From Cytophagales bacterium (GTDB lineage: Bacteria > Bacteroidota > Bacteroidia > Cytophagales > Cyclobacteriaceae): a stretch of DNA of 12,178 bases. The notes beneath the pieces were generated by a model, which was not told the DNA's origin, searched no databases, and was given only the letters and a program-made list of their open reading frames with translations. The stretch is from contig JAHEMU010000046.1 of assembly GCA_024643485.1 (NCBI GenBank), forward strand, positions 1-12,178. The letters run 5' to 3'. This document shows positions 1 to 6,753 of this stretch, one piece after another. A program made the translations under genes and the position numbers. Within the stretch, counting starts at the first letter, position 1. Every line of letters begins with the position of its first letter.

Positions 1-47
1 CCATGCGATTTAGTTTTTTCCAACCAACAAAAAACTAAATCGCATGG
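1..47. repeat. Perfect 19-bp inverted repeat (fold-back palindrome) at the left edge
   Basis: Bases 1-19 and 29-47 are exact reverse complements, separated by the 9-base spacer 20-28 (CCAACCAAC). The right arm and spacer lie in the reading frame of a UMF1-type transporter and translate to expected protein. The left arm is a reverse copy of that coding sequence and supplies the stop codon at 10-12. The match runs to base 1, so the repeat may continue outside the window. It lacks the GC-rich stem and U-tract of a terminator. The best reading is a fold-back chimera at a contig end; a real inverted duplication is possible. Confidence 0.9.
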
Positions 48-612
48 CGTCCTTGGAAGATTCGAAACCAAGTAATTCAAAATTTTGGATAGAAAAAATA
101 GTGAAAATTAAAAGTAAAACTGAGCCAATATACCCTAAGGCGTAACCTTTTGCCGAGACCTTATCCATTTTATCTTCTGTTACTATTTCCGGTAAAAAGG
201 CATCATAAAACACCAAAGAACCTGAAAATCCTATACTCGCAATTACTGCAGCGATAATTCCCAATTCTACGTTTGATCCATCGAAGAGGTACAAAGAAGA
301 ACAAGCCAATGCACCGATGTACACAAACCCTTTCATAAACGACTTCTTGTTTCTTTTATAATCGGCAATACCAGAAAGAAATGGAACCACAACCGCCACA
401 AAAAGAAATGAAAAGGAAAGAGAATAGGAATATAAAACTGAATTTTTTAAATGAAAGCCAAAAAACTCTACCGTATCCCCTCCTGAATATTCAGCCGTAT
501 AGGCATTATAAAAGGCCGGGAAAACAGCAGTTGATATAACCAAAGAATAGACTGAATTAGCCCAATCATACATGCACCAGGCATTAATAATCGAATTTTG
601 ATTCTTTTTCAT
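10..612 (-). CDS. UMF1-family MFS transporter, truncated (N-terminal 200 residues)
   Basis: This is an inner-membrane carrier of the UMF1 (Atg22-like) branch of the major facilitator superfamily; the substrate is unknown. The family N-terminus is clear: AWCMYDWANS at residues 11-20, then membrane segments near 21-35, 60-83, 93-110, 115-137 and 155-173. Between segments two and three is the loop PFLSGIADYKRNKKSFM (77-93), the usual MFS loop A region. FYDAFLPEI (135-143) and SAKGYALGYIGS (153-164) are also family-typical. Full members have roughly 400-450 residues and twelve membrane segments; this frame stops after 200, right after FLLVG. The last two residues and the stop are encoded by the reverse copy in the palindrome at 1-47, so the real gene probably continues. 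The start is ATG at 612, without a Shine-Dalgarno sequence. It is separated from the exb operon by a terminator, so it is presumably transcribed on its own. Confidence 0.85.
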   Translation of the reverse strand: MKKNQNSIINAWCMYDWANSVYSLVISTAVFPAFYNAYTAEYSGGDTVEFFGFHLKNSVLYSYSLSFSFLFVAVVVPFLSGIADYKRNKKSFMKGFVYIGALACSSLYLFDGSNVELGIIAAVIASIGFSGSLVFYDAFLPEIVTEDKMDKVSAKGYALGYIGSVLLLIFTIFSIQNFELLGFESSKDAMRFSFLLVGKN

Positions 613-669
613 TTAGTAATATAGCAAGATATACCCTTACAGACTAAGTTAATAACAAAACTTTGTCAC

Positions 670-706
670 AAAAAAAGGGCTGATTGAAATTCAATCAGCC
701 CTTTTT
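670..706 (-). terminator. Intrinsic terminator of the exb operon
   Basis: A long perfect palindrome (672-688 against 690-706) has the GC core GGGCTGATT/AATCAGCCC. On the minus strand it is followed by seven T. It begins 22 bases after the stop of the last exbD gene, where a terminator for that operon is expected. The A-tract on the other flank makes it nearly symmetrical, so it could also work on the plus strand, but no plus-strand gene runs into it. Confidence 0.9.
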
Positions 707-727
707 AATAGTAACTATAAAGTTACC

Positions 728-1189
728 TTATATTTCAACATGCTGCCGTGTAGTGTAGAGTAATTTTCTAGCATTTGCTTTCCTCAATTGAAGTTCAATA
801 TCGGAAATAATACCTCTTTTCACTTCTTCATCCACTTTAAGATCGACCGTAATCAAATCTCTTTCATGTTCTTTCATTTTTGCTTTTTCCTTAGAAACCC
901 ACAACACGACATCTTTAGTATCAATAAAGATATCATCTGCTTGAATCTTAGGCTCCGTACCCCATAATTCCACTTTTTTCGGAGCACCTACATAAAGGTG
1001 TTTCACTAAAGTTTTCTTTTGAAGTTTTGTCAATTCATTTGCCTCTGGAATTCGTTGCATTACATTCAGTGTATTTTCTCTTAGCACGGTTGTTACCATG
1101 AAAAAGAACAATAGCATGAATATAATATCTGGCAAAGCAGAGGTTGGTATATCCTGCTTAGTAGCAGCTTTTTTTCTAAATTTTGACAT
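728..1189 (-). CDS. exbD: ExbD/TolR-type biopolymer transport protein (second ExbD)
   Basis: This 153-residue single-pass inner-membrane protein belongs to the proton-channel complex that energises TonB (or a Tol-type system). A short basic cytoplasmic tail (KFRKKAATK, 3-11) precedes one membrane helix at about 20-37. Asp21, in LPDIIFMLLFFFMV, sits where the essential proton-carrying aspartate of ExbD/TolR lies. The rest is the periplasmic domain. It is the last gene of the exb operon, 14 bases after the preceding exbD and just before the terminator at 670-706. The start is ATG at 1189, preceded by a textbook Shine-Dalgarno AGGAGG (minus strand, 1195-1200) with a 5-base spacer, which fixes the start. 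The two ExbD proteins differ in length and sequence, so they are paralogous subunits and not a recent tandem copy. The substrate system served cannot be told from the window; no tonB is present. Confidence 0.92.
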   Translation of the reverse strand: MSKFRKKAATKQDIPTSALPDIIFMLLFFFMVTTVLRENTLNVMQRIPEANELTKLQKKTLVKHLYVGAPKKVELWGTEPKIQADDIFIDTKDVVLWVSKEKAKMKEHERDLITVDLKVDEEVKRGIISDIELQLRKANARKLLYTTRQHVEI

Positions 1190-1194
1190 ATTTC

Positions 1195-1200
1195 CCTCCT
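1195..1200 (-). promoter_or_regulatory. Strong Shine-Dalgarno site of the second exbD
   Basis: AGGAGG lies five bases before the ATG at 1189. Most other starts in this window have no purine-rich ribosome site, as is usual in Bacteroidota, so this one stands out and confirms the start. Confidence 0.75.
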
Positions 1201-1203
1201 TTT

Positions 1204-1785
1204 TTAATCTGGTTCTGCAATTGAAATATTCATTGGAATTTCAGGCTTTCCGTCAGGTAGAACTCCTCTACCTAATTCGTAAAGTCTTTCAAATTCAGGT
1301 GATTCTTTAGGCGAAGCAGAAATCTCTCTCCATCGCTCATTAGTCACACCAGCGCGTTCCGCATAAATATCATGATAAGCCCCTTTGATCTGGTCAACTA
1401 CTTCAATAAACAATTTTTGAGAAGTTCCTCTATCTGTTTTAAGAGAAACAATTGCTTTTTGAGGATTGTCTGACGATTTAGGATTCCTTCCATTATTCAT
1501 CACAAATTCGTGAATCATTTCCTTTAGATCAGAAATCTTTCCGGTAAACGGTTCATTCTCCACCAATAATTTATCGGCAGAATTAATTTGAATTTTGAAT
1601 AAGTTTTTCTCAGGAATCTTAATATCAACGTCTTCCATTTGATCAGGATCAGGAGGCAAAAGCAGAAACAAACCTTTGTCATTGGCAATGGTTGTAGTTA
1701 CCAAAAAGAAAATCAATAGTAAGAAGGCGATATCCGCCATCGAACTTGAATTTATTTCTGGACTAACTCGTTGCTTTTTTTTCAT
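1204..1785 (-). CDS. exbD: ExbD/TolR-type biopolymer transport protein (first ExbD)
   Basis: This is a 193-residue ExbD-family protein of the inner membrane. The N-terminus is basic (KKKQR). One membrane helix spans about 18-35 in MADIAFLLLIFFLVTT, with the conserved proton-relay aspartate at Asp18. The periplasmic part is longer than in classical ExbD (about 140 residues): beyond the usual domain it carries a tail from about residue 145, rich in charged residues, Pro and Gly. It follows the 110-residue membrane protein gene by 19 bases and precedes the second exbD by 14 bases, so all four genes are probably one transcript. The start is ATG at 1785, with a weak AAGG very close upstream. It probably forms a heteromeric ExbD pair with its neighbour on the ExbB channel; the extra tail may contact TonB or peptidoglycan, which is inference. 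Confidence 0.92.
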   Translation of the reverse strand: MKKKQRVSPEINSSSMADIAFLLLIFFLVTTTIANDKGLFLLLPPDPDQMEDVDIKIPEKNLFKIQINSADKLLVENEPFTGKISDLKEMIHEFVMNNGRNPKSSDNPQKAIVSLKTDRGTSQKLFIEVVDQIKGAYHDIYAERAGVTNERWREISASPKESPEFERLYELGRGVLPDGKPEIPMNISIAEPD

Positions 1786-1804
1786 GTCCTTAATTATTTT
1801 ATAA

Positions 1805-2137
1805 TTATGATTTTAACGCTTTGTAAACCTCGGAAAAAACTACTCCGGCAGCTGCGATAATGAACAATAAGTACATCATCATCAAACCACCACCTACTAG
1901 TTTTGATTCTCCGGCAGAAGTTACATTATAGGAAATGTAGGTAGGGGTAACTTCGTCTCCTGACATTAACCATCCTACTAAAAACAATGTTCCTAATATT
2001 GCAACACCGACTAGTGACTTAACCAACACTTTGGGATCCCCTAGGGAGTTGATTAGCGGCAGCACAATAGCAGCTAGTATTCCTACTACCACCATTATCT
2101 CGGCGCCCCATAATCCTATATCTACTAAATTTTCCAT
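1805..2137 (-). CDS. Small three-helix membrane protein of the exb cluster, function unknown
   Basis: This 110-residue, very hydrophobic protein has three likely membrane helices at about 9-31, 39-58 and 80-101, with a short polar segment (60-79) between the second and third. It has no motif I can assign to an enzyme. It lies inside the exbB-exbD operon, 5 bases after exbB and 19 before the first exbD. A small membrane gene between exbB and exbD is a recurring arrangement in Bacteroidota, as I recall for Porphyromonas and relatives. That position suggests an accessory subunit or assembly factor of the ExbB/ExbD proton channel, which is inference. The start is ATG at 2137. The presence of the gene is sure; the role is not. 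Confidence 0.85.
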   Translation of the reverse strand: MENLVDIGLWGAEIMVVVGILAAIVLPLINSLGDPKVLVKSLVGVAILGTLFLVGWLMSGDEVTPTYISYNVTSAGESKLVGGGLMMMYLLFIIAAAGVVFSEVYKALKS

Positions 2138-2142
2138 GGATA

Positions 2143-2988
2143 TTATTTAGATAGGTTATGCTTCACTAACATGTCAACCAATGTAATGGATGCATCCTCC
2201 ATTTGATTAACCAAAGAATCGATTTTAGACACAAGATAATTATAAAAAACTTGCAAGATAATACCTACAAACAAACCAGCTACTGTAGTTAAAAGGGCTA
2301 CCTTGATACCACGAGCAACGATTTGAGGAGAAATATCACCAGCTTTTTGAATATCATCAAATGCACCAATCATACCAATTACAGTTCCTGTGAAACCAAG
2401 CATTGGAGCTAATGCGATAAATAAAGACACCCAAACCAAACCTCTTTCTAGTCGGCCCATTTCAACAGAACCGTAAGAAATAATTGATTTTTCAACCATC
2501 TCAATACCTTCTGACATTCTCATCAATCCTTGAGTGAAAATAGAAGCTACAGGGCCTCTGGTATTTGCGGTCACTTCTTTTGCAGCTTCAACACCACCGT
2601 TTGCTAATGCATCTTCTACGCTAGCTAACAATTTTTTAGTGTTGGTAGTTGCCATGTTTAAAGTAATGATACGCTCGATAGCGATAGCAAGACCTAAAAT
2701 TAAACAGATTAATACAGGAGACATCCATTCAACACCACCTTCGATGAATTTTTCTTTAATAACCTGTTGGAATGATTTTTCTTCTGCTTCTGCTTCTGGA
2801 GCAGCTTCAACTTCAGTAATACTAGTATTATCTTCCGTTGCATTTACAGAACTTTGAGCATCAGCAGAATCTGAGGTAGCGCTTTCAACAGCAGTAGTAT
2901 CAGAAGTTGATTCCTGAGCTACGCTTGAAAATGCAAATCCGAAAGTAAGTATTCCGGCCAACGCAAATGGTACAAATAGTCGTTTCAT
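2143..2988 (-). CDS. exbB: MotA/TolQ/ExbB proton-channel protein with N-terminal signal-like extension
   Basis: This 281-residue inner-membrane protein forms the proton channel with ExbD and drives TonB-dependent uptake. Residues 1-25 look like a cleavable signal peptide ending SSVAQ. A Ser/Thr/Glu/Ala-rich acidic stretch follows (26-71), presumably periplasmic. Membrane helix 1 is about 89-108 (WMSPVLICLILGLAIAIERI), helix 2 about 183-207 and helix 3 about 229-251, with the long cytoplasmic loop between helices 1 and 2. The family signature APMLGFTGTVIGMIGAF is at 194-210, followed by ISPQIVARGIKVALLTT at 219-235, the pore-lining region. Classical ExbB is about 240 residues, so the extra length is the N-terminal extension. 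It is the first gene of the four-gene operon. The start is ATG at 2988 in an AT-rich leader (2989-3053) where I find no confident promoter match. MotA or TolQ would be the alternatives; adjacency to two exbD genes favours ExbB. Confidence 0.93.
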   Translation of the reverse strand: MKRLFVPFALAGILTFGFAFSSVAQESTSDTTAVESATSDSADAQSSVNATEDNTSITEVEAAPEAEAEEKSFQQVIKEKFIEGGVEWMSPVLICLILGLAIAIERIITLNMATTNTKKLLASVEDALANGGVEAAKEVTANTRGPVASIFTQGLMRMSEGIEMVEKSIISYGSVEMGRLERGLVWVSLFIALAPMLGFTGTVIGMIGAFDDIQKAGDISPQIVARGIKVALLTTVAGLFVGIILQVFYNYLVSKIDSLVNQMEDASITLVDMLVKHNLSK

Positions 2989-3053
2989 AGTTTAGTATTA
3001 GTTTTTACACTTCAATTTTAAGTCAAATAATTTTAAAATAAAACATTTTTTTG

Positions 3054-3143
3054 CGGAGAAGGAGGGATTCGAACCCTCGGTACCCTTTCAAAGAGCACAC
3101 TCACTTTCCAGGCGAGCACCTTCAACCACTCGGTCACCTCTCC
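3054..3143 (-). tRNA. tRNA-Ser (anticodon GGA)
   Basis: Read on the minus strand, the 90-base gene folds as a class II cloverleaf. The acceptor pairs GGAGAGG (3143-3137) with CTTCTCC (3061-3055), and the discriminator is G at 3054. The anticodon loop CTGGAAA has a five-pair stem, giving GGA for UCC/UCU serine codons. The long variable arm, typical of serine, pairs GTGCTCTT with AAGGGTAC. The T arm is GAGGG-TTCGAAT-CCCTC. The 3' CCA is not encoded. It sits between the ends of the asparaginase and exb operons. No integrase or attachment-site duplication is visible next to it. Confidence 0.97.
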
Positions 3144-3201
3144 TCACTTTTTTGCTAGCCCGCAAATAAATGCATAAATTCAACCTTTTGCAAGTATTCT
3201 A

Positions 3202-4272
3202 TCATTTTCTATCCGATAGTTCTCCACGTAAGGATGAAACTAATGACGACCGGAGGGCTTCTCCAGACAACCCCTTCCCAAATAAGTACATCATTTTGGT
3301 TATGGCAGCCTCTGTCGTCATATCTTTACCCCCTATAACACCAATTTCACTTAATAACCTACTGGTTTCATAAGCCCCTTGTGTCACCTTCCCTCCTACA
3401 CATTGTGATACATTCAAAATAACTATTCCTTTCTCAACTGCTTTGCGTAATGGTCGCATTATTTCTATGGCAGTTGGTGCATTTCCAGACCCAAAAGTTT
3501 CTAATACAATACCTTTAAGTCCATGTATATTAGTTATTCCTTCGACAACGTTTCCGGAGATTCCAGGAAATAACTTCAAAATAGCAACTTCGTCACAAAT
3601 ATTCGTTGTAATTCCGAAAGTTTTATCAGTTTCAGGTAAAAAAAATTGTTCGTGATATTCAATATTGATCCCGGCTTCGGCAAGTGATGGATAATTTTCA
3701 GACCTAAATGCATTAAAATGTTGGCTCTCCACCTTCTTTGATCGGTTTCCGCGCAAAAGTAGATAATCAAAATAAACGCAAACTTCTTGTATTACACTTA
3801 TTCCATTTTTTTTGGCTGCGGCAACTTCTATGCTTGTGATAATATTTTCAGGAGCATCAGATCTTGGGAAACTCACTGGCAATTGCGCACCTGTAAATAT
3901 GACGGGCTTCTTCAACCCTTCTAACATAAAACTCAATGCGGAAGCACTGTATGCCATGGTATCTGTACCATGCAAAACGATAAATCCATCATGCTCATCG
4001 TATCCATCCTTGATTATTTGGGCAATTTTTACCCAATGATCGGGTTGGATATTACTGGAATCTACTGGATCTTCAAATGCTATTACATTCAATATTAAAT
4101 TGAACCTGCTCAAGGTAGGAACATGATTCATTATCAGTTGAAAATCGAATGGAATTAAGGATTTATTATGGTCTAACACCATCCCCACGGTACCTCCGGT
4201 ATAGATAATGAGTACAGAAGCATCTGCTTTGTCTGGTGCTGCTGTATTTATTCTGTGGTACTTTAACTTCAT
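3202..4272 (-). CDS. ansA: Type I (cytoplasmic) L-asparaginase
   Basis: This enzyme hydrolyses L-asparagine to aspartate and ammonia. The 356-residue length fits the AnsA type (E. coli 338). Both catalytic triads are visible: Thr25 in IIYTGGTVGM (22-31), and Thr103-Asp104 in LHGTDTMAYSA (100-110). The catalytic Lys is probably Lys180 in LLLRGNRSKK (171-180). FTGAQLPVSFPRSDA (126-140) is another family stretch. There is no signal peptide, which supports a cytoplasmic enzyme over the periplasmic high-affinity type II. The start ATG at 4272 overlaps the tatD stop as ATGA, so translation is probably coupled and it is the last gene of the six-gene operon. I see no convincing terminator before the tRNA gene. 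Its link to the glycan genes upstream is probably only co-transcription. Confidence 0.95.
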   Translation of the reverse strand: MKLKYHRINTAAPDKADASVLIIYTGGTVGMVLDHNKSLIPFDFQLIMNHVPTLSRFNLILNVIAFEDPVDSSNIQPDHWVKIAQIIKDGYDEHDGFIVLHGTDTMAYSASALSFMLEGLKKPVIFTGAQLPVSFPRSDAPENIITSIEVAAAKKNGISVIQEVCVYFDYLLLRGNRSKKVESQHFNAFRSENYPSLAEAGINIEYHEQFFLPETDKTFGITTNICDEVAILKLFPGISGNVVEGITNIHGLKGIVLETFGSGNAPTAIEIMRPLRKAVEKGIVILNVSQCVGGKVTQGAYETSRLLSEIGVIGGKDMTTEAAITKMMYLFGKGLSGEALRSSLVSSLRGELSDRK

Positions 4273-5030
4273 AAATTGAATAATTCCTTTGCCGTAGCGT
4301 CCGTTTTTAAAATAACCTCTTCTAATGAAATGTTTTTTATTTCAGCAATTTTTTGTCCAATCATCTTCAAATAAGATGGTTCATTCCGCTTTCCACGAAA
4401 TGGCGTTGGTGCAAGATACGGACTATCCGTTTCCAACACCACATTTTCTAAATCTATTTGTTCGATTACAGGGGTGATTCCACCATTTTTAAAAGTTGCA
4501 ACTCCACCTATTCCAATCTTATATCCGTGTTCAATGATTTGATTTGCCTGCTTTACTGTTCCGGTAAAACAGTGAAAAACTCCAGCATTCTCTCGAACTG
4601 GTTTCCTTTTGATTAATTCAATTGTTTCATCAATAGACTCACGGCAGTGTATCACCGTTGGTAATTGATAGGTAATAGCCCATTCCAATTGTACTAAAAA
4701 AGCATCTTTTTGCTGCTCCCAAAAAGTTTTATCCCAATATAAGTCGGTTCCTATTTCTCCTATCGCAACAAATGAATGGTCCGAAATGACACGATGAATT
4801 TCGTCTAGTTCATTTTTATAATCTGCCTTTACGCTGCAGGGATGCAAACCAATCATACTTTTGCAGATTTCAGGAAACTGCTTTTCTACTTTTATCATTT
4901 CAGATATAGTAGAAACATCAATGTTGGGCATTAATATTTTGTCAATTCCCGAACGCTGTGCCCTATCGATTACTTCGGGTAGATCATCAGTAAATTGTGG
5001 TAAGAATATATGTGCGTGTGTTTCTATCAT
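4269..5030 (-). CDS. tatD: TatD-family metal-dependent hydrolase (deoxyribonuclease-like)
   Basis: This 253-residue TIM-barrel hydrolase of the TatD family is cytoplasmic and probably binds two divalent metals. Relatives act as 3'-5' DNases in DNA repair or degradation, or in D-aminoacyl-tRNA turnover. The metal-ligand series is complete: His5 and His7 in ETHAH, Glu92 in GEIGTD (91-96), His128 in VIHCRES, His153 in FHCFTG (152-157) and Asp202 in LETDSPYLAP (199-208). Length matches the family (about 255-265). The first motif reads ETHAH where DTHAH is usual, a mild change. The start is ATG at 5030, 14 bases after the GT2 stop; the stop overlaps ansA by four bases. The physiological substrate cannot be named from sequence. 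Confidence 0.94.
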   Translation of the reverse strand: MIETHAHIFLPQFTDDLPEVIDRAQRSGIDKILMPNIDVSTISEMIKVEKQFPEICKSMIGLHPCSVKADYKNELDEIHRVISDHSFVAIGEIGTDLYWDKTFWEQQKDAFLVQLEWAITYQLPTVIHCRESIDETIELIKRKPVRENAGVFHCFTGTVKQANQIIEHGYKIGIGGVATFKNGGITPVIEQIDLENVVLETDSPYLAPTPFRGKRNEPSYLKMIGQKIAEIKNISLEEVILKTDATAKELFNL

Positions 5031-5044
5031 TTATAAAATTATTC

Positions 5045-6127
5045 TCAATTCATTTTAAATTGGCGATTTTTCCAAACAAAATTACTTCCAAAAAGGGTAG
5101 TTATTAAAAAAATCGGGGTAGTAAATAGACGAAACATTTCAAGTTTTAGCAATTCAATAACAGTAAATTTTTCGCTAAAATGCCTTAAAACTTTAACATC
5201 TACTGTCATTTTGATTAAACTATAACTCAAAAGGAATAAAAGTGCCAAATGAACCGAGTAACCAATCATGCCTATTAATAAAAACAACCACAGTGATTGG
5301 CAGTATAATACTAATTTAATGGGTATTGGCAATAATTTCACTCCTTCTATCCACCTTTTTCTTTGTGAGATCATTTCCTTAAATGTAATTGGATTTGTTC
5401 TAGATAAAACTCCAGAATAATGAACAAGGTGTGTATTTATTCCATTCTTGTTCATCAAATGATTCATTCTGACATCCTCGGTCATCGAATCCATCGCAAC
5501 TGAGAAGCCACCAATCGCATCGATATCCTGAGCTCTAACCATCATATTATTTCCAATAGCCGTAGGACAAGTGTGCGTCTGTAAAAGTGAAATTCTGCCA
5601 ATCGCTGCCAACCATTCTAAATGTTGATTTCGATTGTTCAAAACTCCTGCAACTCCTGAAATCAGTCCAAACGGAGGTGAATACTCTACCATAGATGCAA
5701 TCCAATGTGGTGCATAAACACAATCTGCATCGGCAATGGCTATAAATTCACCGTGGCAATAAGGCCTACCTATATTCAATAAAAAAGCTTTGGGATTTTG
5801 GTTTGTTTCTGGATGAGAATCGACGTTTATAACATGAACTTTATTTTCAACATAGGTCGCCAAAATTTCACCTGTCTTATCTGTCGAATGATCATTCAAT
5901 ACTATAATTTCGTAATTCTTATACGTTTGGTTGATCAATGATTCAATACAATCAGCAATGAAACTCTCTTCATTCCGGGCACAGACAATTATTGAAATAA
6001 GCGTTTCATTTGATTCAATTTTTACTTTTGGTTTATGCCAAGGTTTAATTAATAGAAATAACTCAGAAGCAATAAGGACGACTGAAATTCCCAATATTAT
6101 ATCTAAAATATTATTTACCACGGACAA
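5045..6127 (-). CDS. Family 2 glycosyltransferase, membrane-bound, processive-type motifs
   Basis: This 360-residue inner-membrane glycosyltransferase has an N-terminal helix (about 7-28), then a GT-A domain starting SIIVCARNEES (45-55) with the nucleotide-binding segment EIIVLNDHSTD (73-83). The metal-binding DAD is at 133-135, the catalytic-base region is MTEDVR (215-220), and QRKRW (255-259) is the Q-x-x-R-W motif of processive beta-glycan synthases. Two or three hydrophobic helices follow (about 270-300 and 330-350). These features resemble hyaluronan, chitin and PNAG synthases, but sugar and linkage cannot be read. The start ATG at 6127 lies 13 bases inside the upstream deacetylase gene, so coupling is likely. 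A deacetylase beside a GT2 suggests a partly de-N-acetylated glycan or glycolipid, which is inference. Confidence 0.92.
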   Translation of the reverse strand: MSVVNNILDIILGISVVLIASELFLLIKPWHKPKVKIESNETLISIIVCARNEESFIADCIESLINQTYKNYEIIVLNDHSTDKTGEILATYVENKVHVINVDSHPETNQNPKAFLLNIGRPYCHGEFIAIADADCVYAPHWIASMVEYSPPFGLISGVAGVLNNRNQHLEWLAAIGRISLLQTHTCPTAIGNNMMVRAQDIDAIGGFSVAMDSMTEDVRMNHLMNKNGINTHLVHYSGVLSRTNPITFKEMISQRKRWIEGVKLLPIPIKLVLYCQSLWLFLLIGMIGYSVHLALLFLLSYSLIKMTVDVKVLRHFSEKFTVIELLKLEMFRLFTTPIFLITTLFGSNFVWKNRQFKMN

Positions 6128-6753
6128 GATTTAAACGAATATCCCATTTCAGCAAAATAAGACAAATATGGAGGCAGTACCTTTTTTAAAATTGATTCAC
6201 TTTTAATATTATCGTGAAACACAACCAAAGATCCTGGTTTCGTGTGTTTTTTTAGCTGTTTCAGACAATCATCACCTGATAGATTTTTATCAAAATCTCC
6301 ACTTAACATATCCCACATGATTATTTTATACCCCTTTTCAACTAAAATTCTCGCTTGTTTGCTTGTCAATTTTCCATATGGTGGTCTAAATAGTTTATTT
6401 ACAGAATTCAAATTTTCCAATTCCAATTGGCATTTTTCAATGTTTTCTATGTAGGAAGAAACGTCCGTTTCCCACCCGTTGAGATGATTAAAGGTGTGAT
6501 TTGAAATTTCATGACCTTGATCAAGGATCTTTTTAGTAAACTCTCGAAGCTTGGTTATATTTTCTCCAACACAAAAAAAGGTCGCCTTGGCATTAAACAC
6601 TTCTAATGTTTCTAAAATCCATGGGCCTAATTCTTTTGTCGGGCCGTCATCAAAAGTTAAATATACCACTTTGTCGGTTGCCGGGTAATTCCAAATTCGT
6701 TTGGGATACAATCGCTGGAGAATGTAGGGGGTTTTGTGAAGATACATTTTCAT
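6115..6753 (-). CDS. Polysaccharide deacetylase (carbohydrate esterase family 4, NodB domain)
   Basis: This 212-residue single-domain CE4 enzyme removes N- or O-acetyl groups from a glycan. All five NodB motifs are present: TFDDGP at 33-38 (catalytic Asp35, metal Asp36), SNHTFNH at 84-90 (metal His86 and His90), FRPPYG at 122-127, MWDM at 146-149, and FHD at 179-181 with catalytic His180. It should therefore be active. It has no evident signal peptide or membrane anchor; the N-terminus (MKMYLHKTPY) is polar and basic. This is odd for a family that mostly works outside the cytoplasm. The start ATG at 6753 overlaps the phosphatase stop as ATGA; its end overlaps the GT2 start by 13 bases. Likely partners are the flanking GT2 enzymes. 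Confidence 0.93.
   Translation of the reverse strand: MKMYLHKTPYILQRLYPKRIWNYPATDKVVYLTFDDGPTKELGPWILETLEVFNAKATFFCVGENITKLREFTKKILDQGHEISNHTFNHLNGWETDVSSYIENIEKCQLELENLNSVNKLFRPPYGKLTSKQARILVEKGYKIIMWDMLSGDFDKNLSGDDCLKQLKKHTKPGSLVVFHDNIKSESILKKVLPPYLSYFAEMGYSFKSCPW

Noticed and set aside
625..660. Possible promoter for the UMF1 gene (TTTTG then TATATCTTG on the minus strand)
   Set aside because: The -7 element deviates from TAnnTTTG and the spacing is longer than usual, so the match is no better than expected in AT-rich DNA.
1098..1310. Plus-strand open frame across the junction of the two exbD genes
   Set aside because: It is antisense to two well-supported genes and encodes no recognisable protein.
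2534..2857. Plus-strand 107-residue open frame opposite exbB
   Set aside because: It is a shadow of the biased codon pattern of exbB and its acidic, Ala-rich linker; there is no homologous look and no ribosome site.
3054..3143. tRNA-Ser as an integration site for a mobile element
   Set aside because: There is no integrase and no repeated copy of the tRNA 3' end within the window, and flanking genes look like core genome.
3144..3201. Weak hairpin TTTGC/GCAAA between ansA and the tRNA as a terminator
   Set aside because: The stem is only five AT-rich pairs with no proper U-tract.
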